From JBOFHT01 sp051649785 (GTDB lineage: Archaea; Methanobacteriota; Methanobacteria; Methanobacteriales; Methanobacteriaceae), in contig JBOFHT010000018.1 of assembly GCA_051649785.1 (NCBI GenBank), forward strand, positions 1 to 64,000: a stretch of 64,000 bases of DNA, given 5' to 3'. Below, one piece after another: positions 45,712-55,115 of the stretch. A program made the translations under genes and the position numbers. The notes beneath the pieces were generated by a model. It was not told the origin of the DNA. It saw nothing but the letters and a program-made list of their open reading frames with translations, and searched no databases. The first letter of the stretch is position 1; every line of letters begins with the position of its first letter.

Positions 45712-47496
45712 TTAAATCCCTTTAACAACAACTGTTTTCCATTTTTTACCATTTAAATAAATGGGGATATGATTATTACCTTTTTTATTCACTTTTATTT
45801 TCATAGATAGTGTAGTACTTTTTTTTCCAGCTACATTTATATTCCATTGATTGGTTTTCTCATTGAATTTTGAAGAAGAAGATATTGTGGATCCTTTTAA
45901 ACCCTTTGGTACCTTATTTCTTACTGTAACTACATTTGATTTATCTAAACCATTGTTAGTCACCTTTGTTCTTATATAAACATAGCTACCCACTTTAACT
46001 TTTGTTTTACTTATACTCTGAGAATATTTTAAATTGATGCTTTTTTTTACATTTAAAGTAGCTTGAGTCCCATAAATTGTATTTAGATCGGTAGCATCTA
46101 CTTTAATTTTTGATTTAAAAGTTCCTGATTTAGTAGCTTTAACATTTAAAACTAAATTAGCTGTTTCACCAGGTTGTATGGAATTTATAGACCAAATATT
46201 GTTGGAAAACTTCCCTCCTCCAGATTTTGAAATAATATTTAAATTATTTGGAAGTATATTACTTATATTAATATTTTTAGCCACCCTATCCCCATTATTT
46301 TTGATATTAATTATATAAGTTGTTGTTTTACCATTGGTAATACTTGAAGATGAAAGTTTGGAAGAAGTACTTAGCTGTGCTTCACCTATGGTGATAATCA
46401 TTGATTTATTATTATCTACATTAAATGTAATTTTATCTCCTTTTAAAGCAGTCTTTGTAAATGTAGCTATTCCATTAACTGTATAAATTTCTTCTTTTAC
46501 ACCGTCATTCAGTTTGAAATATGTAATAAACAATGGTAAATTTTTTGCAATTTTATCTCCATCATAGAATCGTGCTTCAAATCCTTTTTCAGTTTCAATT
46601 AATGCAACAGTGATTGCTTCAAAGCCCTTAATATTAGAACAAAAATTTAAAGTTCCTTTATTATTAGAACCATACCAATTACCATTAGGAAATACAATTT
46701 CCCAGTTATCAACTTTAATTGTTCTTTCAGGATTATAAGCAATGCGATTATGTTCTATGAGAGTAGATATGCCTCCTGTTGTATCATATCCTTCTTCATA
46801 AAAGATTCCATTACCCCTACTCCCATCATAAACTTCATGATAAACTTGGTTATAAATATTATTACCAATTATAACATTACTTGTGGTGGTGGTATTGATT
46901 TTAATCCCATTTCCATTCCAATATAATGAGTTATTGATCATATTGATATTTTTTGAGCTTTCTACAATAGCAATACCTGAAACGGGATTGTTAAATATTT
47001 CATTTTGTGCTATGGAAATATTCTCTGAATTTTTAAGATGTATTCCATCAATTACACTATTTTTAATTATATTATTGGTAATAGCTATGTTTTTAGCATT
47101 TTTAATTAAAATCCCATAATCTCCATTAGCATCTAAAATAAAACCCTCTATCTTGCTCCCTGAACTGTTTTCAGTAAAATAAAATGTGAAACTTTGATCT
47201 AGTTCTGGGTTATTCACACTTGAACCTGTAATAACTGTTTTAGTATTTGATGAGGAGATAATATTTAATTTTTTATTAATTATAATGGAAATATCACTAT
47301 AACTATCTCCTAAAAAATTAACAGTTGAACCAACAGGTGCATTATCCATAATAGATTGAATTTGGACATTAGTTAATCCACTATCTATATTAATTACATT
47401 ATTAGATCCATTAACATCATCTAATAATGCTGTATTAATAGATAGTGTAATCATTAATATGGAAGCTATTAAAACTATTTTATTGATTTCTAGCAT
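45712..47496 (-). CDS. Adhesin-like protein 2 of tandem trio
   Basis: The 594-residue protein shows the same order of parts as its neighbours: signal sequence (5-30), lead-in LTNVQIQSIMDNAPVGSTV, beta-helix at about 60-250 (for example NNIIKNSVIDGIHLKNSE), FPNGNWYGSNNKGTLNFC, a DUF11-like repeat (IKNNGDRVAKNINISNILP), and the C-terminal module ending KVNKKGNNHIPIYLNGKKW. There is no end anchor. TTGGAGG precedes the ATG. The 99-base gap to the 43663 gene suggests co-transcription or a short promoter. Confidence 0.83.
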   Translation of the reverse strand: MLEINKIVLIASILMITLSINTALLDDVNGSNNVINIDSGLTNVQIQSIMDNAPVGSTVNFLGDSYSDISIIINKKLNIISSSNTKTVITGSSVNNPELDQSFTFYFTENSSGSKIEGFILDANGDYGILIKNAKNIAITNNIIKNSVIDGIHLKNSENISIAQNEIFNNPVSGIAIVESSKNINMINNSLYWNGNGIKINTTTTSNVIIGNNIYNQVYHEVYDGSRGNGIFYEEGYDTTGGISTLIEHNRIAYNPERTIKVDNWEIVFPNGNWYGSNNKGTLNFCSNIKGFEAITVALIETEKGFEARFYDGDKIAKNLPLFITYFKLNDGVKEEIYTVNGIATFTKTALKGDKITFNVDNNKSMIITIGEAQLSTSSKLSSSSITNGKTTTYIINIKNNGDRVAKNINISNILPNNLNIISKSGGGKFSNNIWSINSIQPGETANLVLNVKATKSGTFKSKIKVDATDLNTIYGTQATLNVKKSINLKYSQSISKTKVKVGSYVYIRTKVTNNGLDKSNVVTVRNKVPKGLKGSTISSSSKFNEKTNQWNINVAGKKSTTLSMKIKVNKKGNNHIPIYLNGKKWKTVVVKGI

Positions 47497-47774
47497 ATAA
47501 TTCCTCCAATAATTAATATTAATAATAACAATAATATTGAATACTACTCTAAAATATAAAGGATAAAAGTGAGTATATTAATCAATTAAGATAATATAAA
47601 TAATATAATGAGATAATAAATAAAATATATAATAAAATAAAGTAAATAAAGTCAATAGAAAAAGAAAAAAAAGAAAAAAGAGTTTATTTAAATATTTTTA
47701 AGATAATTTGGATATTAATTATATATTTATCTCAACCTTTATCTCAAATTATTTTGTTTATTTTACTTATTTTA

Positions 47775-49403
47775 TTAAACTCCTTTAATAGTAACTGTTT
47801 TCACAAGTACACCATTTACATAAACTGGTACCTTATTTGTACCTTTTTTATTAACTTTAACAGTCATTACAAAAGTTTGAGACTTTTTAGAATCTATTTT
47901 ACTAGCAGTCCATTTATTTGATTTGAATAATGAAGCTAAAGTAACAGAGATACGTTTCAATGATGAAGGTAACTTATCATAAATAGTAACACTGCCTGAA
48001 TTGTCAATTCCATTATTTGCTACTTTAACACTTATTTTCACATTCTTTCCTTTTTTAACTGAAGATTTATCAACAGAAACTGAGGAGGATAATTGAATAT
48101 CTTTATTTATAGTCAAAGTAGTTCGTGGAGCATTAGCTGTTTTATTAGTAGTTCCACTTGTATCGTCTTTATAAGAAACTTTACTAGTAGTAGCATAAGT
48201 TCCTGCTGTTTTACCTTTAACAACAATCGTTAATACGGCATCACCATCAGCACCTAAAGAACTAACTGCCCAAGTACCATTTGAAAATGTACCTCTTGTA
48301 GCAGAAGAAGACACAACATTAACACCTGTAGGAAGAATGTCTTTAACTGTAATATTCTTAGCTGCACCAACGCCATTATTAGAAACTTTTACATTATAAG
48401 TTGTAGTTGCTCCATTCTTAATTGTTGGTGTTGGAATGGATGTGGAAACAGCTAAATTAGCAGCTCCTTGGAAACCAGATGATGTGAAATTACCATTCAT
48501 ATTTGATTTACTACCACTATCAAATGCTATTGGGTGTGTTTTAGTATATGTATTATTAAATGCCTGTATGTTAATATATTCATCTCTAAGCAGTATTCCA
48601 TATGTACTATTTGTAAAGTTGTTATTGGTTATATTAGCATTAATAACCTTATTAATGACTAAATTTCCACTAGTTGAGTTAGTAATATTGTTATTATTTA
48701 TTACAACATTTTGTGTTGCACCAACAAATATCCCATAAACACAATCTTTAAGTATATTATCATAAGCAAAGAAGTTGGAAGATGAATGAGTTATAGATAT
48801 TCCATTTCTAGTAGCATTACTAATATTACTTTCTTTTATTGTTACATTAGAAACACTAAATAGACTAAATCCATCTCTAGAAATATTAGTAATAGTATTA
48901 TTTTTAAATAGAACGTCATAAATTGTATATGCATAAACACCATAATATCCATTAGTTAATGTGTTATTTTGAATTACTAGTCCATTGGTGTTTTTTGCGG
49001 ATATTAATGTTGTATTCTCCTCATCACTAGCATTTAAATGAAATCCACTTAAAACACTATCTTCACTTCCACTAACAAAATAAAATGCCGCAGTATAATT
49101 TCCAACAGCATTAAGCATTTCCTGTGTAACCTTAGTAAAATTTGTATTTGCATTTATAGTTACTCCTTCATCATCAGCAACTATATTCAAGGTTTTATTA
49201 ATAATTAATGAAATATTATCATAAGTCCCTGTTAAAAACTTGATAGTATCTCCATTACCTGCAGCATCGATGAGAGCTTGTATCTGAACACTAGTATTAG
49301 TTGATTCTACAGTATGTTCAGCAGCATAGTTTTCTTGAGCAACAACTGTACCAATTGACATAGCTAAAACCAGTACTATTAAAATTCTTATTATTTTCTT
49401 CAT
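47775..49403 (-). CDS. Adhesin-like protein 3 of tandem trio
   Basis: The 542-residue protein has a signal peptide (cleavage near VVAQEN), lead-in TSVQIQALIDAAGNGDTIKF, beta-helix at about 50-290 (NNTITNISRDGFSLFSV and related), a DUF11-like repeat (VSNNGVGAAKNITVKDILP), and the shared C-terminal module ending KVNKKGTNKVPVYVNG. It lacks the NWYGS segment present in the other two. Low-complexity repeats are fewer, and Ala content is higher. AGGATAAAAA precedes the ATG. Two TCGATAT-like motifs lie upstream, at about 49670 and 49535. Confidence 0.83.
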   Translation of the reverse strand: MKKIIRILIVLVLAMSIGTVVAQENYAAEHTVESTNTSVQIQALIDAAGNGDTIKFLTGTYDNISLIINKTLNIVADDEGVTINANTNFTKVTQEMLNAVGNYTAAFYFVSGSEDSVLSGFHLNASDEENTTLISAKNTNGLVIQNNTLTNGYYGVYAYTIYDVLFKNNTITNISRDGFSLFSVSNVTIKESNISNATRNGISITHSSSNFFAYDNILKDCVYGIFVGATQNVVINNNNITNSTSGNLVINKVINANITNNNFTNSTYGILLRDEYINIQAFNNTYTKTHPIAFDSGSKSNMNGNFTSSGFQGAANLAVSTSIPTPTIKNGATTTYNVKVSNNGVGAAKNITVKDILPTGVNVVSSSATRGTFSNGTWAVSSLGADGDAVLTIVVKGKTAGTYATTSKVSYKDDTSGTTNKTANAPRTTLTINKDIQLSSSVSVDKSSVKKGKNVKISVKVANNGIDNSGSVTIYDKLPSSLKRISVTLASLFKSNKWTASKIDSKKSQTFVMTVKVNKKGTNKVPVYVNGVLVKTVTIKGV

Positions 49404-50098
49404 TTTTTATCCTCGTATTTATTAATTATTTTTTTAATTTTGTCTTTTTTTGTTTATTCTAATTTTTCCTCTAATATTGACTTTACTATTAATAATTATA
49501 GCTATTTTAATATTGCTACTTTTAAAATCGATATTCAATAATTTGATGTTCAATATAAATAGCTAATATGAACTATTTTTGAGAAAAACATAGTTAAATC
49601 AAATAATTAAAATACGAACTATATCTTTCTTCATATTATAAATATTAAAGATAGGCATATATATACATATCGATATATTTTTTGTTAATCATTATGTAAT
49701 AAACTTAGTAATATGGGTAGTATAAATAATAAAAAATACAGAAACAGTAGAATTTGGAAAAATAAAAAATAAATAGAATTAATATAATAATATGTGTGGA
49801 AGTATTAAAAAACAGTAGAAGGTCAATATTTAAAAAATAATAATTGTAATTATGCTAGTTGTAGAATATTAGTAGTTATAATGACTATAATAGGAGCAAT
49901 AATTATAATATTCTTAGTAATTTTAATAAATATAGGGAGAATCGATGAACTAAGAAAGAATAGGCTTTGTAGAAACCCTTTTTTACTTAGTTAATTTATA
50001 ATCAGTACAAAATTATAGGTTTTCTACAGACCCAAAAATAAGGAAAATAAAAAGAAAGAGTAAATGAATAAAAAAATTAAAAAATAATAGTTATCTAC
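49404..50098. other. Long intergenic region with an inverted-repeat element
   Basis: On the minus strand, ATATCGATATGTATATATATGCC (about 49675-49653, given here in two overlapping parts: a TCGATAT motif followed by a TATA box) is a likely promoter of the 49403 adhesin. A short open frame of 37 codons on the plus strand (49881-49994) is hydrophobic but unsupported. An inverted repeat covers 49963-50033. Confidence 0.45.
49963..50033. repeat. Short inverted-repeat element, possible second MITE type
   Basis: GGCTTTGTAGAAACC (49963-49977) faces GGTTTTCTACAGACC (50018-50032) as an imperfect inverted repeat around an A/T-rich centre of about 40 bases. The ends are unrelated to those of the 107-bp element. 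No other copy or clear target duplication was seen in this window. Confidence 0.4.
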
Positions 50099-50389
50099 TT
50101 ACTTATCATCAGCAGCTTCAAGTGTACAAACACAGTCTTTACATTCGTGTTCAAGCTCAACTAAATATTCTTTAAGATTACCAATATCTAGACAGCTAAG
50201 TCCTTTAATGGTATCTCCTTTTACATCTATTTGAAGAACTCCATTGTTATTAGTTACTACTTCTCCAGGAATATAACATCTACCTAGTGATAATTTGACA
50301 TTATCTCCAGGGTGGACTTCTTTGTCGATGTAATCACATATTTCACTACAAGTAGCTGTAATAGTCTTTTTAGTTTTTTCTTCACTCAT
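50099..50389 (-). CDS. Small conserved methanogen protein (DUF2097-like)
   Basis: About 96 residues. It begins MSEEKTKKTITATCSEICDY and has GDNVKLSLGRCYIPGEVV at residues 30-50, then short beta-strand-like stretches, and a Cys-containing end ECKDCVC. Five to six cysteines in so short a protein could bind metal. The ATG at 50389 follows AAAGGTGATTTAT, the same spacing as in the methyltransferase gene; a GTG at 50398 lies inside that ribosome site and is rejected. The pattern resembles the DUF2097 family of methanogens, named from memory and not certain. Function unknown. Confidence 0.6.
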   Translation of the reverse strand: MSEEKTKKTITATCSEICDYIDKEVHPGDNVKLSLGRCYIPGEVVTNNNGVLQIDVKGDTIKGLSCLDIGNLKEYLVELEHECKDCVCTLEAADDK

Positions 50390-50575
50390 ATAAATCACCT
50401 TTATATATTTTTAATAGTCTTATTGCAATAATGTATAATATTTGTATGTGCATGATATATAATACTATTTATGAATCTACTACAATAAATATTTTTCTAT
50501 ATTTTGAGTGTATGGTTTTATACACTACAAACAATATTGGGGTTTTCTTTTTTGTAATTTTTTCATTTTTTCATT

Positions 50576-52402
50576 TTAGTATTTTTCCATAGTTTTAAAT
50601 TCAACCATGCCTGTAACAGCCTTTACTTTTAAATCAATTCCACGTTCTTTTACAGCAGCAATAGGGTTTAATCCACTCGGTGTAACAATTCCACAGTTAT
50701 AATTATCTACTTTTGCATTATAAATTAATTCACGTGGTTTACCTGCTTTATAGTTAGATATACCAATATTGTTGATTTTATCTAAAATAGCTATTCCATC
50801 GTTACGTGCTATAAATGGAACTTCTTTTAATGAAGCTAAAATATGATTAGTTTGGGCATCTGATTTTCCACTACTAATAGGGATATTTTCAGATATTGAA
50901 GTCATATTTTTAAATATAAATATCTCATGAGGGTCAAGGGAAGATCCATTATATGAAATTAACTCAACAAAACAAGGATGGGGTCCTGTTTCAAGTAATC
51001 CTCCATATTTAGGTGTTGACATAATTCCATTCTTAATTAAAATTCCATCAATAGAAAAACTACAAATAGTAGCTATTCCTATTTTTGAGGAATCATTAGG
51101 ATGATTTACAATTTTATAATATGGATTAACATAATTGGATTGATTTTTATGAGTTTTTGCCATTATATCAATAGCTTCGTTTAAATCACTTTTATTTAAG
51201 TAAGATATATTGGTAATTAGGCTACCTTTTTCACTATTAACATCAAAATTAACATCATATATTAAGTTCCAAGCTTTAGTTAGTAAAAATTGAACTATTT
51301 TTGCTTTACCTTTTGTACCATTTCCATTAGATTTTTGATTCATTTTATGGGTATGAAGAGGGGGGTTTCTAGGCTTTTCTTTAGTTATATAAGTTAATTC
51401 CTTAAAATCAACAATTTTTTCAGCTAATTCAATATTAATATTGTAACCTGCTTCTTGAACGGCACAAAGTGGGGAAATTCCACCTATAATAGCTATTCCT
51501 ACCATATCGTCTTGAATTGGAACTCCTAAAACATTTTGACCAGGTTCTCCAATTTCTATTACTCCTCCAATATCTACTTTTTCTAAATTACTCAGTATTT
51601 TTATAGTATCTTCTCTTGCATTAGCTGGAATTAGTCTTATGTTTCCAGGAATAACTCCAGTACCCGTTGTAGCTGCACTAAAGACGGAAGTCATATTTTC
51701 AGCTATAAATGCATCTAAAGGAGTTAATGAAGTCTTTTTATATGATATAAGTTGGGTAAAGTAACTAGGTATTCCATTAATTACTTTAATAAGTCCTCCA
51801 TAAATAGGATTAGTAGCTATTCCGTTATTTAACAGTACACCATCAATAGTAGTCCCACAAACAGTTTTAATATTGATGAAAGTTTTATCACTGTTTTCAT
51901 ATCTATTTTTAACTATTTTAACAAGGGGGCTAACAGTATAACCTGAATTAAATGTCTTTTCAATTATTTTAATGGTTTCATTAGCAATTTCTTGCCTTTC
52001 ATTGGCATCATCACTATTTAAAATAATCATTGATTCATTAACAACAATATTTCCACTAGCTTTGTTTTTGCTTTTTATTCCATTAGTAGTAAATTTATTG
52101 ATTTTTAAACTAGTTTGATAGATTTTTTCTTCAAATTTTGAAAATATAAAGTCAACTTCATCATAAGCTAAACCTTTTTCAAGTTCTCTTAATCCTACTG
52201 GTGTTATTTTACGACCTGCATAACCAACACGCTCTGTAAATCCTTTTTCATCTAATATTTGCATATGGTAGCGAACAGCTCTTTCACCTAAGTTGTAGCC
52301 CTTTTTATTTAGCTCATCAGCTATTATTTTAGCTCCAACTGGCTTATTCACTTCTTTTAAAATACGAAGTATTTCTATTATTTTATGCTTTGATTCTGAC
52401 AT
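50576..52402 (-). CDS. nrpR: Nitrogen regulation repressor NrpR
   Basis: NrpR represses nitrogen-assimilation genes of methanogens and is released by 2-oxoglutarate. The 608-residue protein has an N-terminal winged helix (residues 8-75, with KPVGAKIIADELNKKGY and RAVRYHMQILDEKGF). Two copies of the NRPR effector domain follow, at about 135-345 and 385-600. In both, a GGL stretch (YGGLIKV, YGGLLETG) and a GIAIIGG- or GIVTPSG-type stretch recur. Both domains are in one chain, as in other Methanobacteriales. The gene lies directly downstream of glnA, and a matching operator is found at the predicted glnA start site. Confidence 0.93.
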   Translation of the reverse strand: MSESKHKIIEILRILKEVNKPVGAKIIADELNKKGYNLGERAVRYHMQILDEKGFTERVGYAGRKITPVGLRELEKGLAYDEVDFIFSKFEEKIYQTSLKINKFTTNGIKSKNKASGNIVVNESMIILNSDDANERQEIANETIKIIEKTFNSGYTVSPLVKIVKNRYENSDKTFINIKTVCGTTIDGVLLNNGIATNPIYGGLIKVINGIPSYFTQLISYKKTSLTPLDAFIAENMTSVFSAATTGTGVIPGNIRLIPANAREDTIKILSNLEKVDIGGVIEIGEPGQNVLGVPIQDDMVGIAIIGGISPLCAVQEAGYNINIELAEKIVDFKELTYITKEKPRNPPLHTHKMNQKSNGNGTKGKAKIVQFLLTKAWNLIYDVNFDVNSEKGSLITNISYLNKSDLNEAIDIMAKTHKNQSNYVNPYYKIVNHPNDSSKIGIATICSFSIDGILIKNGIMSTPKYGGLLETGPHPCFVELISYNGSSLDPHEIFIFKNMTSISENIPISSGKSDAQTNHILASLKEVPFIARNDGIAILDKINNIGISNYKAGKPRELIYNAKVDNYNCGIVTPSGLNPIAAVKERGIDLKVKAVTGMVEFKTMEKY

Positions 52403-52690
52403 ATTTTATTCCAAATTTATATTTTTATATTTTTGCAGACTTAGAGGGTCATTTGGGATGGATGTGTTAAAATTTTTATTTTTTAAAGTCAAGGGATATG
52501 GAATGTAGTAAAATAAGTAGGAATATGTAATCTCCTTAGAAATATTAATCCTATTAGTAATAATGTTAGTAGATAATTACTATTATTTCGTAAGTGATAT
52601 TTTCTTTAAAAATATAGTGTAATTAATAATAAATAGAAAAAATTAGATTAATAAATTAAAAATAAATTAAAATAATGGGTAAATTAAAAA

Positions 52691-54028
52691 TTAAAGCCCC
52701 ATATATTTTCGTTGTTCGTATCCAAATACTTGGATTCTATACTCATCCCATTCAGCATATTTGGCAGCTAAGAACTTTTCACTAATATGTGGTCCAAGTG
52801 CAGATTGCATAAGTGGACTTTCTTCAAAGGAGTGATAAGCTTCCCATAAACTAGAGGGTAATATTTCAATACCTTTTTCTTCAAGTTCACCTTGGTTAAG
52901 ATTGTATAAATTAAATTCCGTTGGTTTTCCTGGGTCGATTTTGTTTTTAATCCCATCTAAACCTGCTGTTAACATTGCTGCAAATGCAAGGTATGGGTTA
53001 CATGCAGGATCTGGGGATCTGTATTCAATTCTAGTAGCTTTTCCACGTGCTGCAGGAATTCTAATAAGGGTGGATCTGTTTTTTAATCCATAAGCTACAT
53101 AAACAGGAGCTTCATAACCTGGAACTAAACGTTTGTAAGAATTTACAGTAGGGGCTACAATAGCAGATAATGGTGCAGAATGCTTTAATAATCCTCCCAT
53201 AAAGTGCATTGCAGTTTCAGATAATCCAGTTTCACTATCTGCATCAGCAAATAAGTTTTCATTACCTTTAAATAAACTTTGGTGACAGTGCATACCACTT
53301 CCATTAACTCCGAAAAATGGTTTAGGCATAAATGTTACCATATATCCTAAATTGGCTACGATTGCCTTAATAGCTTGTTTGAAAGTAATTACTGCATCTG
53401 CTGTTTTTAAAGCTCTGTCAAATTGGAAAGCTATTTCATTTTGTCCAGGAGCTACTTCGTGGTGACTTCCTTCAACTTCAAATCCAATATTCTCTAAATT
53501 CATTACTAATTCTCTTCTAAAGTCTGGACCTTGGTCTAATGGCTCAACATCAAAATATCCTGCATCATCATGAGGGATATAGTTTCCATTTTCGTCTTTA
53601 TCAACAATAAAGAATTCTGGTTCAGGACCAATATTGTAAGTTAATCCTTTTTTATCTAAATCTCCTAAAACTCTTTTAAGGTTATTTCTAGGGTCACCTT
53701 CAAATGGTTTTCCTTCAGCAGTGTATATATCACAAATAAATCTACATACTGACTCTTCTTCAGGTCTCCATGGTAAAAATGAGAATGTTCCTGGGTCTGG
53801 CTTCATTACTAAGTCACTTTCATGAATATCTACAAATCCCTCAATTGAAGAACCGTCAAATAGCATGCCTTCTTTTATCCAATCTTCAATAGTACTAGAT
53901 TTTTTAATTGTTTTTAAAGGAATTGAAATGCTTTTTGGAACTCCATTAATATCTACAAATTGAAGTCTAACAAATTTAATGTTTTTGGACTCAATGTTCT
54001 TTATTATTCTATCTATTTGCTCAGACAT
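52691..54028 (-). CDS. glnA: Glutamine synthetase, type I
   Basis: GlnA makes glutamine from glutamate, ammonium and ATP. The 445-residue protein is full length for the short type I (alpha) enzymes. It has FDGSSIEGFVDIHESDL near residue 53, the ATP/metal stretch GPEPEFFIV, VEGSHHEVAPGQNEI near residue 210, FGVNGSGMHCHQS near residue 243, and NRSTLIRIPAA near residue 315. The adenylylation loop of long type I-beta enzymes is not evident. AAGGAG precedes the ATG. A long leader of about 290 bases starts at an NrpR operator, and nrpR follows downstream. Confidence 0.95.
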   Translation of the reverse strand: MSEQIDRIIKNIESKNIKFVRLQFVDINGVPKSISIPLKTIKKSSTIEDWIKEGMLFDGSSIEGFVDIHESDLVMKPDPGTFSFLPWRPEEESVCRFICDIYTAEGKPFEGDPRNNLKRVLGDLDKKGLTYNIGPEPEFFIVDKDENGNYIPHDDAGYFDVEPLDQGPDFRRELVMNLENIGFEVEGSHHEVAPGQNEIAFQFDRALKTADAVITFKQAIKAIVANLGYMVTFMPKPFFGVNGSGMHCHQSLFKGNENLFADADSETGLSETAMHFMGGLLKHSAPLSAIVAPTVNSYKRLVPGYEAPVYVAYGLKNRSTLIRIPAARGKATRIEYRSPDPACNPYLAFAAMLTAGLDGIKNKIDPGKPTEFNLYNLNQGELEEKGIEILPSSLWEAYHSFEESPLMQSALGPHISEKFLAAKYAEWDEYRIQVFGYEQRKYMGL

Positions 54029-54309
54029 AGAATTAGCTCCTTATTTTCTATTTTTAGTAATTATTTTATTAGTTCAATATTTCACTAATATGATTATTAA
54101 TATTTAAATATTTAGCTACATTAACAATCTAATTTATTGTTCATAAACTATAACATCTTATTACTGGTTTATAGTTATATAGTATATATTATTCAATTAT
54201 TATATTATCCTATTATTAAATGATTAATTAGATTATTTATATATCTATATATTTTTATATTCATTTTTATACTTATTTATTACCTAGTGTTTAATTTATA
54301 ATGGTGGTC

Positions 54310-54323
54310 GGAAGTATATTTCC
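54310..54323. promoter_or_regulatory. NrpR operator at the predicted glnA start site
   Basis: GGAAGTATATTTCC fits the known operator form GGAA-N6-TTCC exactly. On the minus strand a TATA box, TTTATATATT, lies at 54355-54346. About 25 bases further is the first operator base, so bound NrpR would cover the transcription start. The known target family of NrpR includes glnA. Confidence 0.85.
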
Positions 54324-54345
54324 TACTTATACTATGATTTTATTT

Positions 54346-54355
54346 AATATATAAA
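54346..54355 (-). promoter_or_regulatory. TATA box of glnA
   Basis: TTTATATATT, preceded by AAAAC on the minus strand, is a good archaeal TATA box. The distance to the operator at 54323-54310 places the start site at the operator's upstream edge. Confidence 0.6.
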
Positions 54356-54379
54356 GTTTTCCTATTTTTTTCTATTTAT

Positions 54380-54486
54380 GAGTCTTGGTCAAAAAGATTT
54401 TCCATATATAAAAATTTTCTTTAATTATCAATCCAAGGACTTTAATGAAGTTTTGATTTAGAAATTTCGACTTTGGACCACGACTC
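54380..54486 (+). mobile_element. 107-bp MITE, copy B, with 5-bp target duplication TTTAT
   Basis: The element begins GAGTCTTGGTCAAAA and ends TGGACCACGACTC, imperfect terminal inverted repeats. TTTAT flanks both ends (54375-54379 and 54487-54491). It is the same length as copy A and highly similar, but in the opposite orientation. Its left end lies about 25 bases upstream of the glnA TATA box, so it may change the upstream promoter context. Confidence 0.87.
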
Positions 54487-54625
54487 TTTATAATAATTTT
54501 TTAATTTTTTTTAATTATTTTAATTGGATATTATAATTTAAATGATGGATTTGTAATAACTTTCTTTCTAATTTTAATATAGAAAAGTATAAATGTAATG
54601 AATAACTGATAGTTAATAGTCAGAT

Positions 54626-54736
54626 GCCGGGGTGGCTCAGCTGGTTAGAGCGCACGGCTCATAGGGTAAATAAGCAGTGCTCTGACTTTTTTCCTGGGAT
54701 ACCGTGAGGCCACGGGTTCGAATCCCGTTCCCGGCA
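54626..54736 (+). tRNA. Elongator tRNA-Met (CAT) with a 37-base intron
   Basis: The acceptor arms GCCGGGG and TCCCGGC pair, with one G-T. The D stem is GCTC/GAGC. The anticodon stem is CACGG/CCGTG, and the loop reads CTCATA plus A after splicing. The T arm is ACGGG-TTCGAAT-CCCGT. A 37-base intron (54664-54700) sits after position 37, the usual archaeal site. The mature tRNA is 74 bases and CCA is not encoded. The GC-rich acceptor starting with G separates it from initiator tRNA, so it is read as elongator Met; tRNA-Ile2 (also CAT in the gene) is less likely. Confidence 0.92.
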
Positions 54737-55115
54737 TTTGAATCCCAGGAATACACTCATCAAAACAATATTTATTTTAAATACACCTAAATACATTTAA
54801 ATAATATAATATATTTTCACAAATCAACTTATTTTACAACATTTTTTTTATAAATTAGTAAAAATATTTTTTAAATAATAATCTAGCTATTGATATAATA
54901 TCTATTCTGATATCATATATAATAGATATATAATATGTTTAATATAGTTAATATGATCTTATTATTTAGATAATTATATACATAATGCTCTTTAATTTAC
55001 TGTAATTACTTTAACACATTCTAATAATTTTAAATTAATTTAATTTACTTTAATTTATTCCATTATCATAATTTATTCTAATTATATTTTTTAATCAAGC
55101 TTTAAGGGAGATAAG
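54737..55115. other. A/T-rich gap between tRNA-Met and the aldo/keto reductase gene
   Basis: Nothing recognisable is seen apart from general A/T-rich sequence and the ribosome site AAGGGAG near 55104. The last part probably contains the promoter of the reductase gene. Confidence 0.4.

Larger units (their letters stand above)
54029..54625. other. glnA leader and promoter region, and MITE copy B
   Basis: It contains a leader of about 290 bases for glnA, the NrpR operator at 54310-54323, a TATA box on the minus strand at 54346-54355, and the intact MITE at 54380-54486. Sequence upstream of the tRNA gene at 54626 (AAAAGTATAAATG near 54585) may be its promoter. Confidence 0.6.

Noticed and set aside
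49881..49994. 37-codon hydrophobic open frame on the plus strand
   Set aside because: No good ribosome site, overlaps the inverted-repeat element, and A/T-rich DNA often encodes chance hydrophobic peptides.
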